Shown here piece by piece: positions 19,445 to 29,757 of a stretch of 64,000 bases of DNA (positions within the stretch are counted from its first letter, which is position 1; the number at the start of each line of letters is the position of its first letter). Under the pieces are notes generated by a model. That model worked only from the letters and a program-made list of their open reading frames with translations, was not told the origin of the DNA and searched no databases. The stretch covers positions 2,232,001 through 2,296,000 of the forward strand of contig CP025322.1 of assembly GCA_004014935.1 (NCBI GenBank). The letters run 5' to 3'. A program made the position numbers and the translations under genes. Origin of the DNA: Saccharomycopsis malanga (lineage: Eukaryota; Ascomycota; Saccharomycetes; Ascoideales; Saccharomycopsidaceae).

Positions 19445-21757
19445 ATGGCATTTCCCAAGCAGCCGGCCAAACTGCAGAAAAGTGCCAAAAATAACTGTTC
19501 ATCGGAAATCAATGTTTTACAACATTTCGGGCCCAAATACAAGACCAATCATCTCAGGCCATATTTCTCCACTTGTGCTGTCAACTTGCTGAGGCCAGTT
19601 TCGCTGATAGAGCTGACAGCACTATTTGGGCTATTAATTGCAGCGGTATTCGTGCGGCTGTACAAATTGGAAAGTCTTCGGTCGATTATACCGATGGAAT
19701 CACACTATATTAGATCAATCAACAATTACTTTACCAATGAGTTTTTTCTTGATCTTTATCCCCCATTAGCCAAAATTTTCTCAGCAGCAGTAGCGTTGCT
19801 ATGTGGCTATGATGGTACCAGCACCGCCTACGAGGCAGCAAAGCCGCAAGAACAGCCTATGGCTTTTGTAGTGTTGAGATTCATTAGCGCATTGCAAGGC
19901 GCGAGTTGTGTCGTTCTTACATACTTTATATTGAAAATCAGTGGCTGTAGGGCATTTGTGCTGCTTGCAGGGGCTCTGGTTATGTTGTTCGATAGCGGAA
20001 ACACTGTAATTTCAAGGTTTATTGGGTGTGATCCGTATTTTCTTTCGACTTTAGCATTTGTCACACTATTACAATTGAAACTCGGCCAATTGTCTGTGCT
20101 TGGCAAGCAATGGTTCAAATTGCTCTATTTGCTAGGGTTATCTCTTGGGGTGCTTGTCTCATTGAAATACACTGGCTTGTTTACGGTTGGCTGGATATTG
20201 GTGCTACATTTGAAAAAAGCGTGGCTAATAGCCGGTGATTTGGATTTGGCCGCACAGAAAAGAGGAAGGTATATAAGCAAGTATATAGGCTGTACAGTGG
20301 TGTTTGTAGTACTTGTGCCAGTTATGGTATTCAGTAGTGTCAACATAGTGAGCCTACGGCTTGTTTCCAAGATCAATTCTTTGGAGAGCGACCAGGGGTT
20401 CTCATTGATGAGCCCTCGGTTCCAGGCTGGTCTTTTAGGCAACGACCTCGTGTCAGGTAATACAAGCGTAGTGCCTTTGAATGTTCTATATGGCAGCAAA
20501 GTAACCATAAGGCACTTGGACTCGCTAGGAGGATATTTGCATTCGCACAACCTCACGTACCAAGCGGGATCTCACGAGCAGCAAATCACGCTCTACAACT
20601 ACAAGGACCCCAACAACGAATGGATCATCGAACACAAGGTGCGTAAGACCGACGAAGAGCTCTTTGGCAAGCGGTTCTATGTGTCTGAAGGCTCCTACAT
20701 TAGACTACGCCACGCTGTAACTGGCCGCTATCTACATGTGAACGACTTACGAGGGCCTGTCTCTGAGCAGGAGTACGACTACGAGGTGAGTGGAAAAGGC
20801 GGCGAGGATCTCTACTGGGGCGACCAAGCCGACAACTGGCAGATTCTGGCGGTTTTGAAGTATAGCAAAGACAGAATTGCCAATGACCCGGGCGATAGCA
20901 TTATCCATCCAATCGGCACAGTTTTCCGGCTATACAACCGCGCAATGAAATGCGAATTGTTGTCTCATGATATCACCTTACCAGAATGGGGCGGCAACCA
21001 ACAGGAGGTCATTTGTGTCAAGGATGCATCCAAAATACGTTCGAATTTCTATATCGAGTCCAATTCTCATCCGTTGTTGGATAGCAACCCTAACCAAGAC
21101 AAAATCCAGCTAGTGCCTCTTTCGATGACCGCCAAAGTCACAGAGTATCTCCTTTCAGTGGCCAAACTCCATAGACAATACCATATCCATCTAGGCGAAG
21201 ATGCTGATGCCACCTATCCCGACCGTTGGTTGACCGGTTCCAGCAAAATGCTTTTGTATCAAGACGTAGCTGCTAGAGAGATCGCTCTACCTGGTAAAGC
21301 CATTCCAACCGTAATCTTTGAAATCAACCAAACAACCCAATACGTTGGTCTTGGCTTGATAGCCTTTTTTATCGTTTATCATTGTGTGTTCGTTTTCAAA
21401 CACCTCAAATGGTTTGGCCAATTGCTTTTAACTAACAAACCACTTGGCCGCGTGTCCTCTCCTGAAACCCAAGAAAAAACAAAGCACAGGTTGATGTGGG
21501 CAAAATATAACTCCATTGTCTTTGATCTATTTCTTGGATGGATATCCCATTTGGCACCCTTTTTCTTCCTAGACCGCCCTTACAAGGCAACCAACTATTT
21601 GCCTGCCTATTTCTTTTTGATATTGATTATTGGCCAGGCCTTTGAGTTGGCTGTCAGTCGCAGCATCTTAGGCTACGCCTTTGTAGGCGCAGTGGTGTCA
21701 TCCATTATCTCCAGTTTTATGGAGAGTCGTAATACCATTTATGGTGTGGTATTATAA
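19445..21757 (+). CDS. PMT-family protein O-mannosyltransferase, PMT1-type, with altered catalytic loop
   Basis: This 770-residue ER protein has the PMT architecture: an N-terminal membrane bundle, a lumenal MIR region (residues about 350-530, 'YGSKVTIRHLDS', 'YLHSHNLTYQAGSHEQQITLY' in part), and C-terminal helices ('YLPAYFFLILIIGQAFEL'). PMTs transfer mannose from dolichol phosphate mannose to Ser/Thr of secretory proteins. The MIR wording is closest to the PMT1 subfamily (PMT1/PMT5). The first lumenal loop is unusual: where PMTs have Asp-Glu (family 'DEVHFG'), this has Met84-Glu85 ('PMESHY'), and the family 'HPP' is Tyr105-Pro-Pro. The start at 19445 is chosen over an open upstream extension through GCATG repeats. 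CTG codons are frequent, including L72 in 'VRLYKL'. Possibly a PMT5-like, weakly active or regulatory subunit. Confidence 0.8.
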   Translation: MAFPKQPAKLQKSAKNNCSSEINVLQHFGPKYKTNHLRPYFSTCAVNLLRPVSLIELTALFGLLIAAVFVRLYKLESLRSIIPMESHYIRSINNYFTNEFFLDLYPPLAKIFSAAVALLCGYDGTSTAYEAAKPQEQPMAFVVLRFISALQGASCVVLTYFILKISGCRAFVLLAGALVMLFDSGNTVISRFIGCDPYFLSTLAFVTLLQLKLGQLSVLGKQWFKLLYLLGLSLGVLVSLKYTGLFTVGWILVLHLKKAWLIAGDLDLAAQKRGRYISKYIGCTVVFVVLVPVMVFSSVNIVSLRLVSKINSLESDQGFSLMSPRFQAGLLGNDLVSGNTSVVPLNVLYGSKVTIRHLDSLGGYLHSHNLTYQAGSHEQQITLYNYKDPNNEWIIEHKVRKTDEELFGKRFYVSEGSYIRLRHAVTGRYLHVNDLRGPVSEQEYDYEVSGKGGEDLYWGDQADNWQILAVLKYSKDRIANDPGDSIIHPIGTVFRLYNRAMKCELLSHDITLPEWGGNQQEVICVKDASKIRSNFYIESNSHPLLDSNPNQDKIQLVPLSMTAKVTEYLLSVAKLHRQYHIHLGEDADATYPDRWLTGSSKMLLYQDVAAREIALPGKAIPTVIFEINQTTQYVGLGLIAFFIVYHCVFVFKHLKWFGQLLLTNKPLGRVSSPETQEKTKHRLMWAKYNSIVFDLFLGWISHLAPFFFLDRPYKATNYLPAYFFLILIIGQAFELAVSRSILGYAFVGAVVSSIISSFMESRNTIYGVVL

Positions 21758-21838
21758 CTATGTAACTTGTATAACAACCATTGCAATGATATAACATACA
21801 AGTCTTGCCCTCCAAAAAGTTAACTTATAATAACGGTT

Positions 21839-22150
21839 GCCACTGGGCCATTTGGCTCAGTGGTCAGAACTCTCGGAGAAGAGAAAAACAAGACCTAACA
21901 CGGGTTCGATTCCCATAAAGACACATTTACTCGCTGCTTTTTACGATGCTGAACATAAATTCACAGGCAAGTGCAACTGTCTGAAACACGATCTATACCA
22001 AAGTCTAGTGCTTTCAGCCAATTGGGTGAGCCAACTATGATCAAAAGGACATTATTGGGCTTTATCAAGTCCCCTTAGACATAGCGCGTATATACGAAAC
22101 TGTTATGTACGGGGCTTGAAATATAAGATTATTATTATTACTATTATAAC
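21839..22150 (+). mobile_element. SINE-like element, copy S13 (full length, long form)
   Basis: Plus strand, the cleanest copy in that direction: box A TGGCTCAGTGG 21853-21863; box B GGTTCGATTCC 21903-21913; middle 'tttactcgctgctttttacg', 'aagtgcaactgtctgaaaca'; 3' domain 'agcgcgtatatacgaaactg' and 'ggggcttgaaatataagatt'; then a TTA-type tail to about 22147. It lies 80 bases past the stop of the PMT gene. No convincing target-site duplication is visible by eye. Confidence 0.88.
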
Positions 22151-22506
22151 AGACCTCAATTATTTAGTAGTGTAACCAATAAAAATCTTAAAAATATAGA
22201 AGAATTTCAAATTATACTAGGAAGAAAAACAGATTATGATAAATCTCAGAATTTTAACATATACAATACAATCATCGTTCTCGGAATTCCCCCAAATCTA
22301 AATGTATCATTACAGGGCCCGAGTAAACATGGTTTGAACTAAAATGAATCCGGGGGAAGACCCAATTGAACTTTTCTTTTCAAGTTTACCAACACATTCA
22401 ATACCCAACTGACATTATGTGCAATCTTAATAAATGACAACTATACATGACTGCAAGATAGTCAAACCTTTATCATAATCAGAATCAAAATGTAAAGTAA
22501 TTTACC
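22151..22506. other. Intergenic DNA, no gene seen
   Basis: AT-rich sequence between two SINE-like copies. Nothing recognisable. Confidence 0.4.
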
Positions 22507-22737
22507 AACACTTTTTACTTGCTGCTTTCACCATGCTGAAGGCGACCAAATGCAAGTGCTAGACCAAAATCTAACTTACTTTCCAATACACCAAATAAGA
22601 ACCAATAATGCCCCGACATTATGGTTTACCCAGTTCCCTTTAGACATAGCGCGTATATACCTAAGAGCACTATTTGGTAATTTATCCTGCCAGGTCTTTT
22701 CTCTTCTCCGAGAGCACTGACCACCGGCCCAGTGGCT
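22507..22737. mobile_element. SINE-like element S14, headless body plus inverted head
   Basis: The plus-strand middle and 3' domain start at 22507 ('cactttttacttgctgcttt') and reach 'agcgcgtatatac' at about 22660. There the sequence switches to a minus-strand head ('cctgccaggtcttttctctt', 'gagagcactgaccaccggcc', ending at about 22735). This is a third case of an inverted junction within the family. Confidence 0.7.
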
Positions 22738-23264
22738 TATTCGTTACTTTGGTAAAGAATAATATACAAGTGTAGGTAGTTTTAATGACAGTCTACACCA
22801 ATAGAATACATTACTTCTCAAGCACTTCACAAAGTAGAAACTTGTTCAGCCTTTTTTTTTAATAAAATATAACCGCTCTACAGCCTATCTTTCCACCACC
22901 TATCATCCTAATATAGGTAAACCCATTCAATCCGGCTCCGGGCGGCACGTTAGACAATTTAGCGTTTCTCCACTAAAGTCTGGGATTGACACAGCGCGAT
23001 CGTCGCTACTACAAGACATCGCTGTTCTTACTGGTTATCACCAAAAAGGAATCCAGTCAGGTTTTGCACCGGAGAACCATTATAGCACCACGAAGAAGAA
23101 ACGTGCGGTGATTGGACATTTTATGCTTTTCACCGTCTAATAGCATCATATACTTCAAGCGGCTAATTGAAGAAAAAGAGCCAATCGTCAAGGTGTTGAT
23201 AATAAAAGATACAACTTACAAGTAGTCAATAGTTGCAACCCAATTAGGTTATATTTTACACCAG
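22738..23264. other. Upstream region of the 494-residue protein gene
   Basis: It includes a more GC-rich stretch at about 22930-23130 with no ORF. This is presumably promoter and leader, but an unrecognised RNA cannot be excluded. Confidence 0.35.
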
Positions 23265-24749
23265 ATGTATGGAGCAGGACAAACTGGACGAACTGATACC
23301 GGTTTCAGTTTTGACACTACAAACTCGACTGTTTTAAAAGTCCAGATCCAAGATGAAAATGATAATATCGTATCAAATAACGAAACCAGTTCTACCAATA
23401 GAGTTGGCACGGATATTCCATCGGTTTCAGATGCTTATGAGCAAGTGAGAGAAGCTCCAAAGCGAGAAAAGTCATTTCGCAACCTTTTCAAGAAAAAAAA
23501 TGTGATTCATGAGAGTGACAACTTACAGGCAACTCTGTCACCTCCACTAAGTCCTGTCAGCAATATTAGTTACATTTCTGATGATGAGTCGAACCACACG
23601 TCTTCCATGGGAGACAAGTTGAGCGCCAAGTGGCGGATTCGGCGTGAAAACTTTGATAAAAATGAAGAAAACGATCAACGTCTGCTAGACTTTAGTAAAT
23701 ACCTAGCAGATCACTATTACAATAATTTCAATTATCATTGGCAAGAAATCGCAGAGTTATATTTGTTTGGTCAAACAATCAGTACAGTTTTCAATCCACG
23801 TCAGATTGGTCTTTCTGAAAAACAATTACATAACGTGTTATTAAATTGGTTACTTCTAGGAGGAGATTTGTATGGAGAAGAAGTCTTCAGTCTTCCCCCT
23901 GAATTTATAGACAATATCGACATTTACTCTCTAGACGAATCTAATCAGTTAAGTTCTCTATTAAAGTTCTTTGCTCCCTTGGTAAAGGCTTTGGAAGTGT
24001 TCAAACAAGCCATTGCCTATTTCAAAGAAAATACAGACAACTATCATAAACTTAAAGAACGCGATACCAACGTTCAAACCTTGGAAAGTGTAGCTAATAA
24101 AAAAGGGCTCCCTATTCCGCTATCTCAAGTGCTTCTTGCAAATTGGTTGATCCAATTCAATAGCTCATCAGGTCTTAATGATTCTACAAGTAACCAAACT
24201 TCTACATTCACTGACCAAACTATTATGAAATATTTCCGCCGCAGTGCAAGAAATAGTTTGGTTCTCAAACTTCTCTATGGCAAAGGTTATTTCAACAATT
24301 TGATGGTTTATTTGGAACAATTGGAAAAACAACACCCTCATTCCTCCATAAAAACTTCCATTTCTATCTACGCACCAACTTTGTCCAATATGAACACGTC
24401 CATAACTAATCAAGAGCTTCACATGTTCCTTGCCTCTTTTCTAAATAAAGATAACCAAACTTCCTTGGGCCTTTCTTTATACGGCATTGCCAACTCTTAT
24501 CATGTATGCCGTTACTTTAACAAGGCAATAAATCTTTTTGAAGTCTCTGCTAATCTAACCTCCGATTTGGACTGCTGCACCATGGCTGCTATCGGCCTAA
24601 GTAATGGCTATGGATTTGGAAAAAAGCATGGTAAAGATAACAGATTACATCGTAAGAAACGTATAGCCAAAATTTATAGAATTATCAAAGAGAACGGTGG
24701 AGTCCTTGATGTTGGAACTTCTTGGGCTTTCAAATCAAAGTATGACTGA
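23265..24749 (+). CDS. Unrecognised 494-residue protein, possibly Sel1/TPR-like (DSF2-like?)
   Basis: The N-terminal ~120 residues are polar and probably disordered, with a basic 'RNLFKKKN' patch and several Ser-Pro sites. From about residue 125 the protein is helical, with alternating leucine-rich and polar segments ('HWQEIAELYLFGQ', 'LLNWLLLGGDLYGEE'). The C terminus ('SLGLSLYGIANSYHVCRYFNKAINLFEVSAN', in part, then 'AAIGLSNGYGFGKKHGKDNRLHRKKRIAKIYRI') has the Ala/Gly/Tyr spacing of Sel1-like or TPR repeats. It faintly recalls yeast Dsf2, but I cannot confirm this. The start is the first ATG. The gene stands alone between repeats. Confidence 0.6.
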   Translation: MYGAGQTGRTDTGFSFDTTNSTVLKVQIQDENDNIVSNNETSSTNRVGTDIPSVSDAYEQVREAPKREKSFRNLFKKKNVIHESDNLQATLSPPLSPVSNISYISDDESNHTSSMGDKLSAKWRIRRENFDKNEENDQRLLDFSKYLADHYYNNFNYHWQEIAELYLFGQTISTVFNPRQIGLSEKQLHNVLLNWLLLGGDLYGEEVFSLPPEFIDNIDIYSLDESNQLSSLLKFFAPLVKALEVFKQAIAYFKENTDNYHKLKERDTNVQTLESVANKKGLPIPLSQVLLANWLIQFNSSSGLNDSTSNQTSTFTDQTIMKYFRRSARNSLVLKLLYGKGYFNNLMVYLEQLEKQHPHSSIKTSISIYAPTLSNMNTSITNQELHMFLASFLNKDNQTSLGLSLYGIANSYHVCRYFNKAINLFEVSANLTSDLDCCTMAAIGLSNGYGFGKKHGKDNRLHRKKRIAKIYRIIKENGGVLDVGTSWAFKSKYD

Positions 24750-25239
24750 TTCCATACATGATGATCGGCTTTATTTTCTTGTTTTTTATTTTGATTTTTA
24801 TTAGTTGCTGTGGCATTTCAATTCCTGTTTTCAATTCCTTGTACTTTTCAGTTTATAGTGCTTTTTGTCACTTTAACCTAAATTCTTTTAGACATTTGTT
24901 TCATACTACACCCCTTTACTGTCTTTATTTTGCTATATTCTTGTCAAGCTGTAGACTGATGCTTTATTCTCAAGACATTAAAAACATTTAAACTCATAAA
25001 GGTAGAAACAGTCAAACGACTAAAAATAACAAAAAGGTTTGCACTGTCACTGCAGTTTTTGTAGTATATGAGTTTCATTGATTTCTACTGAGAACCTTTC
25101 CGCAAGTGATAATTCTCGATATCACAACATTACCATAATATAGATGTATATACATATTACTGTAACTCTTTTTTCATGTGAGAGAAAGCAATGACATTCA
25201 GTTCAATACAATACACAAATACAATTCTTAGTCACAACA
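24750..25239. other. 3' flank, no gene seen
   Basis: AT-rich DNA. A 77-codon hydrophobic frame right after the stop (24758-24991) is most likely chance. Confidence 0.4.
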
Positions 25240-25349
25240 CTAACATATAAACACTTTGAAAGAATGCTTTTTCTGATGGATGCTCAAAGCGCTACTAACA
25301 TATAAACACTTTGAAAGAATGCTTTTTCTGATGGATGCTCAAAGCGCTA
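25240..25349. repeat. 55-bp perfect tandem duplication
   Basis: Two identical or nearly identical 55-base copies starting 'ctaacatataaacac' at 25240 and 25295. Near identity suggests a recent slippage or repair event. Confidence 0.9.
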
Positions 25350-25490
25350 ATTCAATAGAAAAAGCTACATTTCATTATAGCATTGCTCGTTCAAACTCAT
25401 ACTTTTTCATCATCTTTGATACATTTAATATAAACAAGCATTTGTTGTTTTCAAGTATATAAGCTCAAAAAAAAACCCCCATATTTATTC

Positions 25491-25516
25491 TCATCTCATC
25501 TCATCTCATCTCATCA
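25491..25516. repeat. TCATC pentanucleotide repeat
   Basis: Five copies of the unit 'tcatc' in a row before the unrecognised ORF group. Confidence 0.85.
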
Positions 25517-25558
25517 CTAATGTAACTTGTAGCAAACACCCGTTCACATGGCTCTTTT

Positions 25559-26506
25559 TTGTTTGGTTTTTGCCTTGAAAGGGTTTGTACTACCCAAGTT
25601 GTAATCAAAATACACAGTTTTGATGCCACCCGACAGAAACTATCTGGCCATCGTGATGAAATACTGTGCAACAATTTTCATCATCAAAATCTTGCAAATC
25701 CTACAGAAATTATAGAAGCTTTTCGTTCATCCTTTGGCAGCAAGGTATACCTTGCTACTCAAGATCAGGTGTATCCCAAAACAAAGAAAACTCACAAGGT
25801 CATAGTAAAACTACTTTTTTTTCCTTTAAAATTGCCTTTGTCCTTGTTTGTATCACATATTCTCTCCTATGAATCGCTGACAGCCATCATTGCCCGTAAA
25901 TATGCCATTAGTGGATCAATTCTTTCAAATATACAACTGAGTGGCTGCGACAACTTTACCTATATATTAGAAAAATCTTCAAAAGAAAATACAAAATCTA
26001 ATGCACATTTAGAAGGTTTTGAAGTTGAAAGAAAACAACTGAAAAAACTCACAACACGCAAACATTAGTAACTCTATTTTCTATAGACCTTCTGAGTCAT
26101 TTTTGAATGAAGAACACTATAAACTTATTGTTATCAATGAGGATACTATAAGCCACAACAATGAGCCAACACTGGCAAAAATCAAACTAAGCACAATGCA
26201 GCTCTCATTACAAATTATACAAACTGCTTTCTTGCCGCTAGCATCAAGCCTTTTCTCGGCTACTATATCTGAAAATTACTACAGAAAAAGAACGTTTTGA
26301 CTTAGTTAAAACAAGCTCCCGTGCAAGTGGCTTCAAAAAGCTACAAACTAGTGAGGACATTCCGTAGGAATAGGCTTCGACAAGAGAACAAAAATAGTGA
26401 TATGTACGATGCTATACCGACAGATTTAGTCTTTAAAGACAAGAAACAGAACATTACGTTTTATTTCTCCTCAGACCTTTACCTATTGACAAGTTGTGGC
26501 CAATAA
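25559..26506 (+). pseudogene. Group of unrecognised same-strand ORFs, probably a decayed gene
   Basis: Three consecutive same-direction open stretches (about 25559-26068, 26103-26300, 26321-26506) have protein-like composition with Lys/Glu and Asn/Ser patterns unlike the surrounding AT-rich noise. The first has no good upstream ATG context. I recognise no domain. The group may be a decayed host gene or element, and it lies beside the macrosatellite. Nothing more can be said from sequence alone. Confidence 0.3.
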
Positions 26507-26770
26507 CTTTAAACTACAAAAGAGTCCTATTTTTCAAATTAACAAGTTTCCTTTCTGGGATAAACCCACATACAAGCCCTTCTTAAATATGCACTATCAT
26601 AAGTTCAACCTTGATATACTTCTGATTAACAACCGTTCTGTATAAACTTTATTACTATTAGTACTATCAGTGCCACTGGAGCACAATAAGATTGATATCT
26701 GGTACATGCACGTGACTTATACATAAAACATCCAAACATCAACCAAAACGTGCGTGTCACGTGACTCATC

Positions 26771-29520
26771 ACACCATACAAACATGCAGCTGCATTACTT
26801 GACGCATGCACATTTATGCATAGGCTTTTTCAAAAGTTTGGAAAAATTTCAAAAATCTTTGAAATTGCCTTATTAACCCCTTGGAAAAATTCCAGTTTTT
26901 TTCAATTCTCGAAAATTGTGCATGGTCAGTGCGTAGAAAATGTGCATGAGTATGCTTCAACCTGCATATGACCTCCAAGTCACCTGACATTCACGTGGCA
27001 CTATGCACGTGGATGTCACGCGATAGTCACCTGCTCATGCATGACGCCCACAAAACCACGTACATGACGCCCACAAAGACACTTGCATGACGCCCACAAA
27101 ACCAGCTGCATGACGCCCACAAAACCAGCTGCATGACGCCCACAAAGACACTTGCATGACGCCCACAAAACCACGTACATGACGCCCACAAATGCATCTT
27201 GCGGCATGCACACGTGTATCTCACGTGGTATGCATGTCGAGGCTTCTATCACACCATACAAACATGCAGCTGCATTACTTGACGCATGCACATTTATGCA
27301 TAGGCTTTTTCAAAAGTTTGGAAAAATTTCAAAAATCTTTGAAATTGCCTTATTAACCCCTTGGAAAAATTCCAGTTTTCTTCAATTCTCGAAAATTGTG
27401 CATGGTCAGTGCGTAGAAAATGTGCATGAGTATGCTTCAACCTGCATATGACCTCCAAGTCACCTGACATTCACGTGGTACTATGCACGTGGATGTCACG
27501 CGATAGTCACCTGCTCATGCATGACGCCCACAAAACCACGTACATGACGCCCACAAACACACTTGCATGACGCCCACAAAACCAGCTGCATGACGCCCAC
27601 AAAACCACGTACATGACGCCCACAAAGACACTTGCATGACGCCCACAAAACCAGCTGCATGACGCCCACAAATGCATCTTGCGGCATGCACACGTGTATC
27701 TCACGTGGTATGCATGTCGAGGCTTCTATCACACCATACAAACATGCAGCTGCATTACTTGACGCATGCACATTTATGCATAGGCTTTTTCAAAAGTTTG
27801 GAAAAATTTCAAAAATCTTTGAAATTGCCTTATTAACCCCTTGGAAAAATTCCAGTTTTCTTCAATTCTCGAAAATTGTGCATGGTCAGTGCGTAGAAAA
27901 TGTGCATGAGTATGCTTCAACCTGCATATGACCTCCAAGTCACCTGACATTCACGTGGTACTATGCACGTGGATGTCACGCGATAGTCACCTGCTCATGC
28001 ATGACGCCCACAAAACCAGCTGCATGACGCCCACAAAGACACTTGCATTACGCCCACAAAACCAGCTGCATGACGCCCACAAAACCACGTACGTGACGCC
28101 CATAAAACCACGTACATGACGCCCACAAAGACACTTGCATGACGCCCACAAAACCAGCTGCATGACGCCCACAAAACCACGTACATGACGCCCACAAAGA
28201 CACTTGCATGACGCCCACAAAACCAGCTGCATGACGCCCACAAAACCACGTACATGACGCCCACAAAGACACTTGCATGACGCCCACAAAGACACTTGCA
28301 TGACGCCCACAAAACCACGTACATGACGCCCACAAATGCATCTTGCGGCATGCACACGTGTATCTCACGTGGTATGCATGTCGAGGCTTCTATCACACCA
28401 TACAAACATGCAGCTGCATTACTTGACGCATGCACATTTATGCATAGGCTTTTTCAAAAGTTTGGAAAAATTTCAAAAATCTTTGAAATTGCCTTATTAA
28501 CCCCTTGGAAAAATTCCAGTTTTTTTCAATTCTCGAAAATTGTGCATGGTCAGTGCGTAGAAAATGTGCATGAGTATGCTTCAACCTGCATATGACCTCC
28601 AAGTCACCTGACATTCACGTGGTACTATGCACGTGGATGTCACGCGATAGTCACCTGCTCATGCATGACGCCCACAAAACCAGCTGCATGACGCCCACAA
28701 AGACACTTGCATTACGCCCACAAAACCAGCTGCATGACGCCCACAAAGACACTTGCATGACGCCCACAAAACCAGCTGCATGACGCCCACAAAGACACTT
28801 GCATGACGCCCACAAAACCACGTACATGACGCCCACAAATGCATCTTGCGGCATGCACACGTGTATCTCACGTGGTATGCATGTCGAGGCTTCTATCACA
28901 CCATACAAACATGCAGCTGCATTACTTGACGCATGCACATTTATGCATAGGCTTTTTCAAAAGTTTGGAAAAATTTCAAAAATCTTTGAAATTGCCTTAT
29001 TAACCCCTTGGAAAAATTCCAGTTTTTTTCAATTCTCGAAAATTGTGCATGGTCAGTGCGTAGAAAATGTGCATGAGTATGCTTCAACCTGCATATGACC
29101 TCCAAGTCACCTGACATTCACGTGGTACTATGCACGTGGATGTCACGCGATAGTCACCTGCTCATGCATGACGCCCACAAAACCACGTACATGACGCCCA
29201 CAAAGACACTTGCATGACGCCCACAAAGACACTTGCATGACGCCCACAAAACCACGTACATGACGCCCACAAAGACACTTGCATGACGCCCACAAAACCA
29301 GCTGCATGACGCCCACAAAGACACTTGCATGACGCCCACAAAACCAGCTGCATGACGCCCACAAAGACACTTGCATGACGCCCACAAAACCACGTACATG
29401 ACGCCCACAAATGCATCTTGCGGCATGCACACGTGTATCTCACGTGGTATGCATGTCGAGGCTTCTATCACACCATACAAACATGCAGCTGCATTATTTG
29501 ACGCATGCACATTTATGCAT
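26771..29520. repeat. Macrosatellite: about 290-bp core plus variable 23-bp minisatellite letters
   Basis: Five and a half copies of a core (starting 'acaccatacaaacatgcagc' at 26771, 27251, 27731, 28395, 28898 and 29470) alternate with runs of 23-base units that all begin 'catgacgcccacaaa'. Core spacings are 480, 480, 664, 503 and 572 bases, differing by exact multiples of 23. Three letter types occur by their last eight or so bases: A (accacgta), B (gacacttg), C (accagctg); each run ends with a variant leading into 'tgcatcttgcgg'. Cores include 'cacgtgtatctcacgtgg' with two CACGTG words, and many GCATGC words. Reverse-strand ORFs across the array are periodicity artefacts (3 x 23 = 69). Confidence 0.93.
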
Positions 29521-29757
29521 TCATATATTACATACAGGCCCTGTCATGTCATGTAAATGACCCGTCAAGTTACGTAAATTTCCTGTCAGCTCTGGTGTCA
29601 TGTTCTTCGATGCGCTTCTGCATTCAACTTGGTTCAACTTGTTTTTCACCTTTTTTTCACTCGTCTCACTCCACGCAGCTTTTTTTTTTCAGCTTACAAT
29701 TTGGTGGATTGCCAACAGTTGATAAGAATTAAATTCAGTATAATCAAGCAGTAAATA
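29521..29757. other. Downstream flank of L2HGDH gene
   Basis: Short segment between the macrosatellite and the convergent end of the L2HGDH gene. It contains pyrimidine-rich tracts and no supported gene. Confidence 0.4.

Noticed and set aside
24758-24991. Hydrophobic ORF after the 494-residue gene
   Set aside because: T-rich 3' flank composition explains it; there is no promoter or recognisable family.
26771-29520. Many reverse-strand ORFs (Cys/Trp/Arg-rich repeats) across the macrosatellite
   Set aside because: They arise because three 23-base units make 69 bases, a multiple of three without stops; both strands and several frames are open in the same way.
26771-29520. CRISPR-like array
   Set aside because: The 23-base units are contiguous with no unique spacers, and the genome is eukaryotic.
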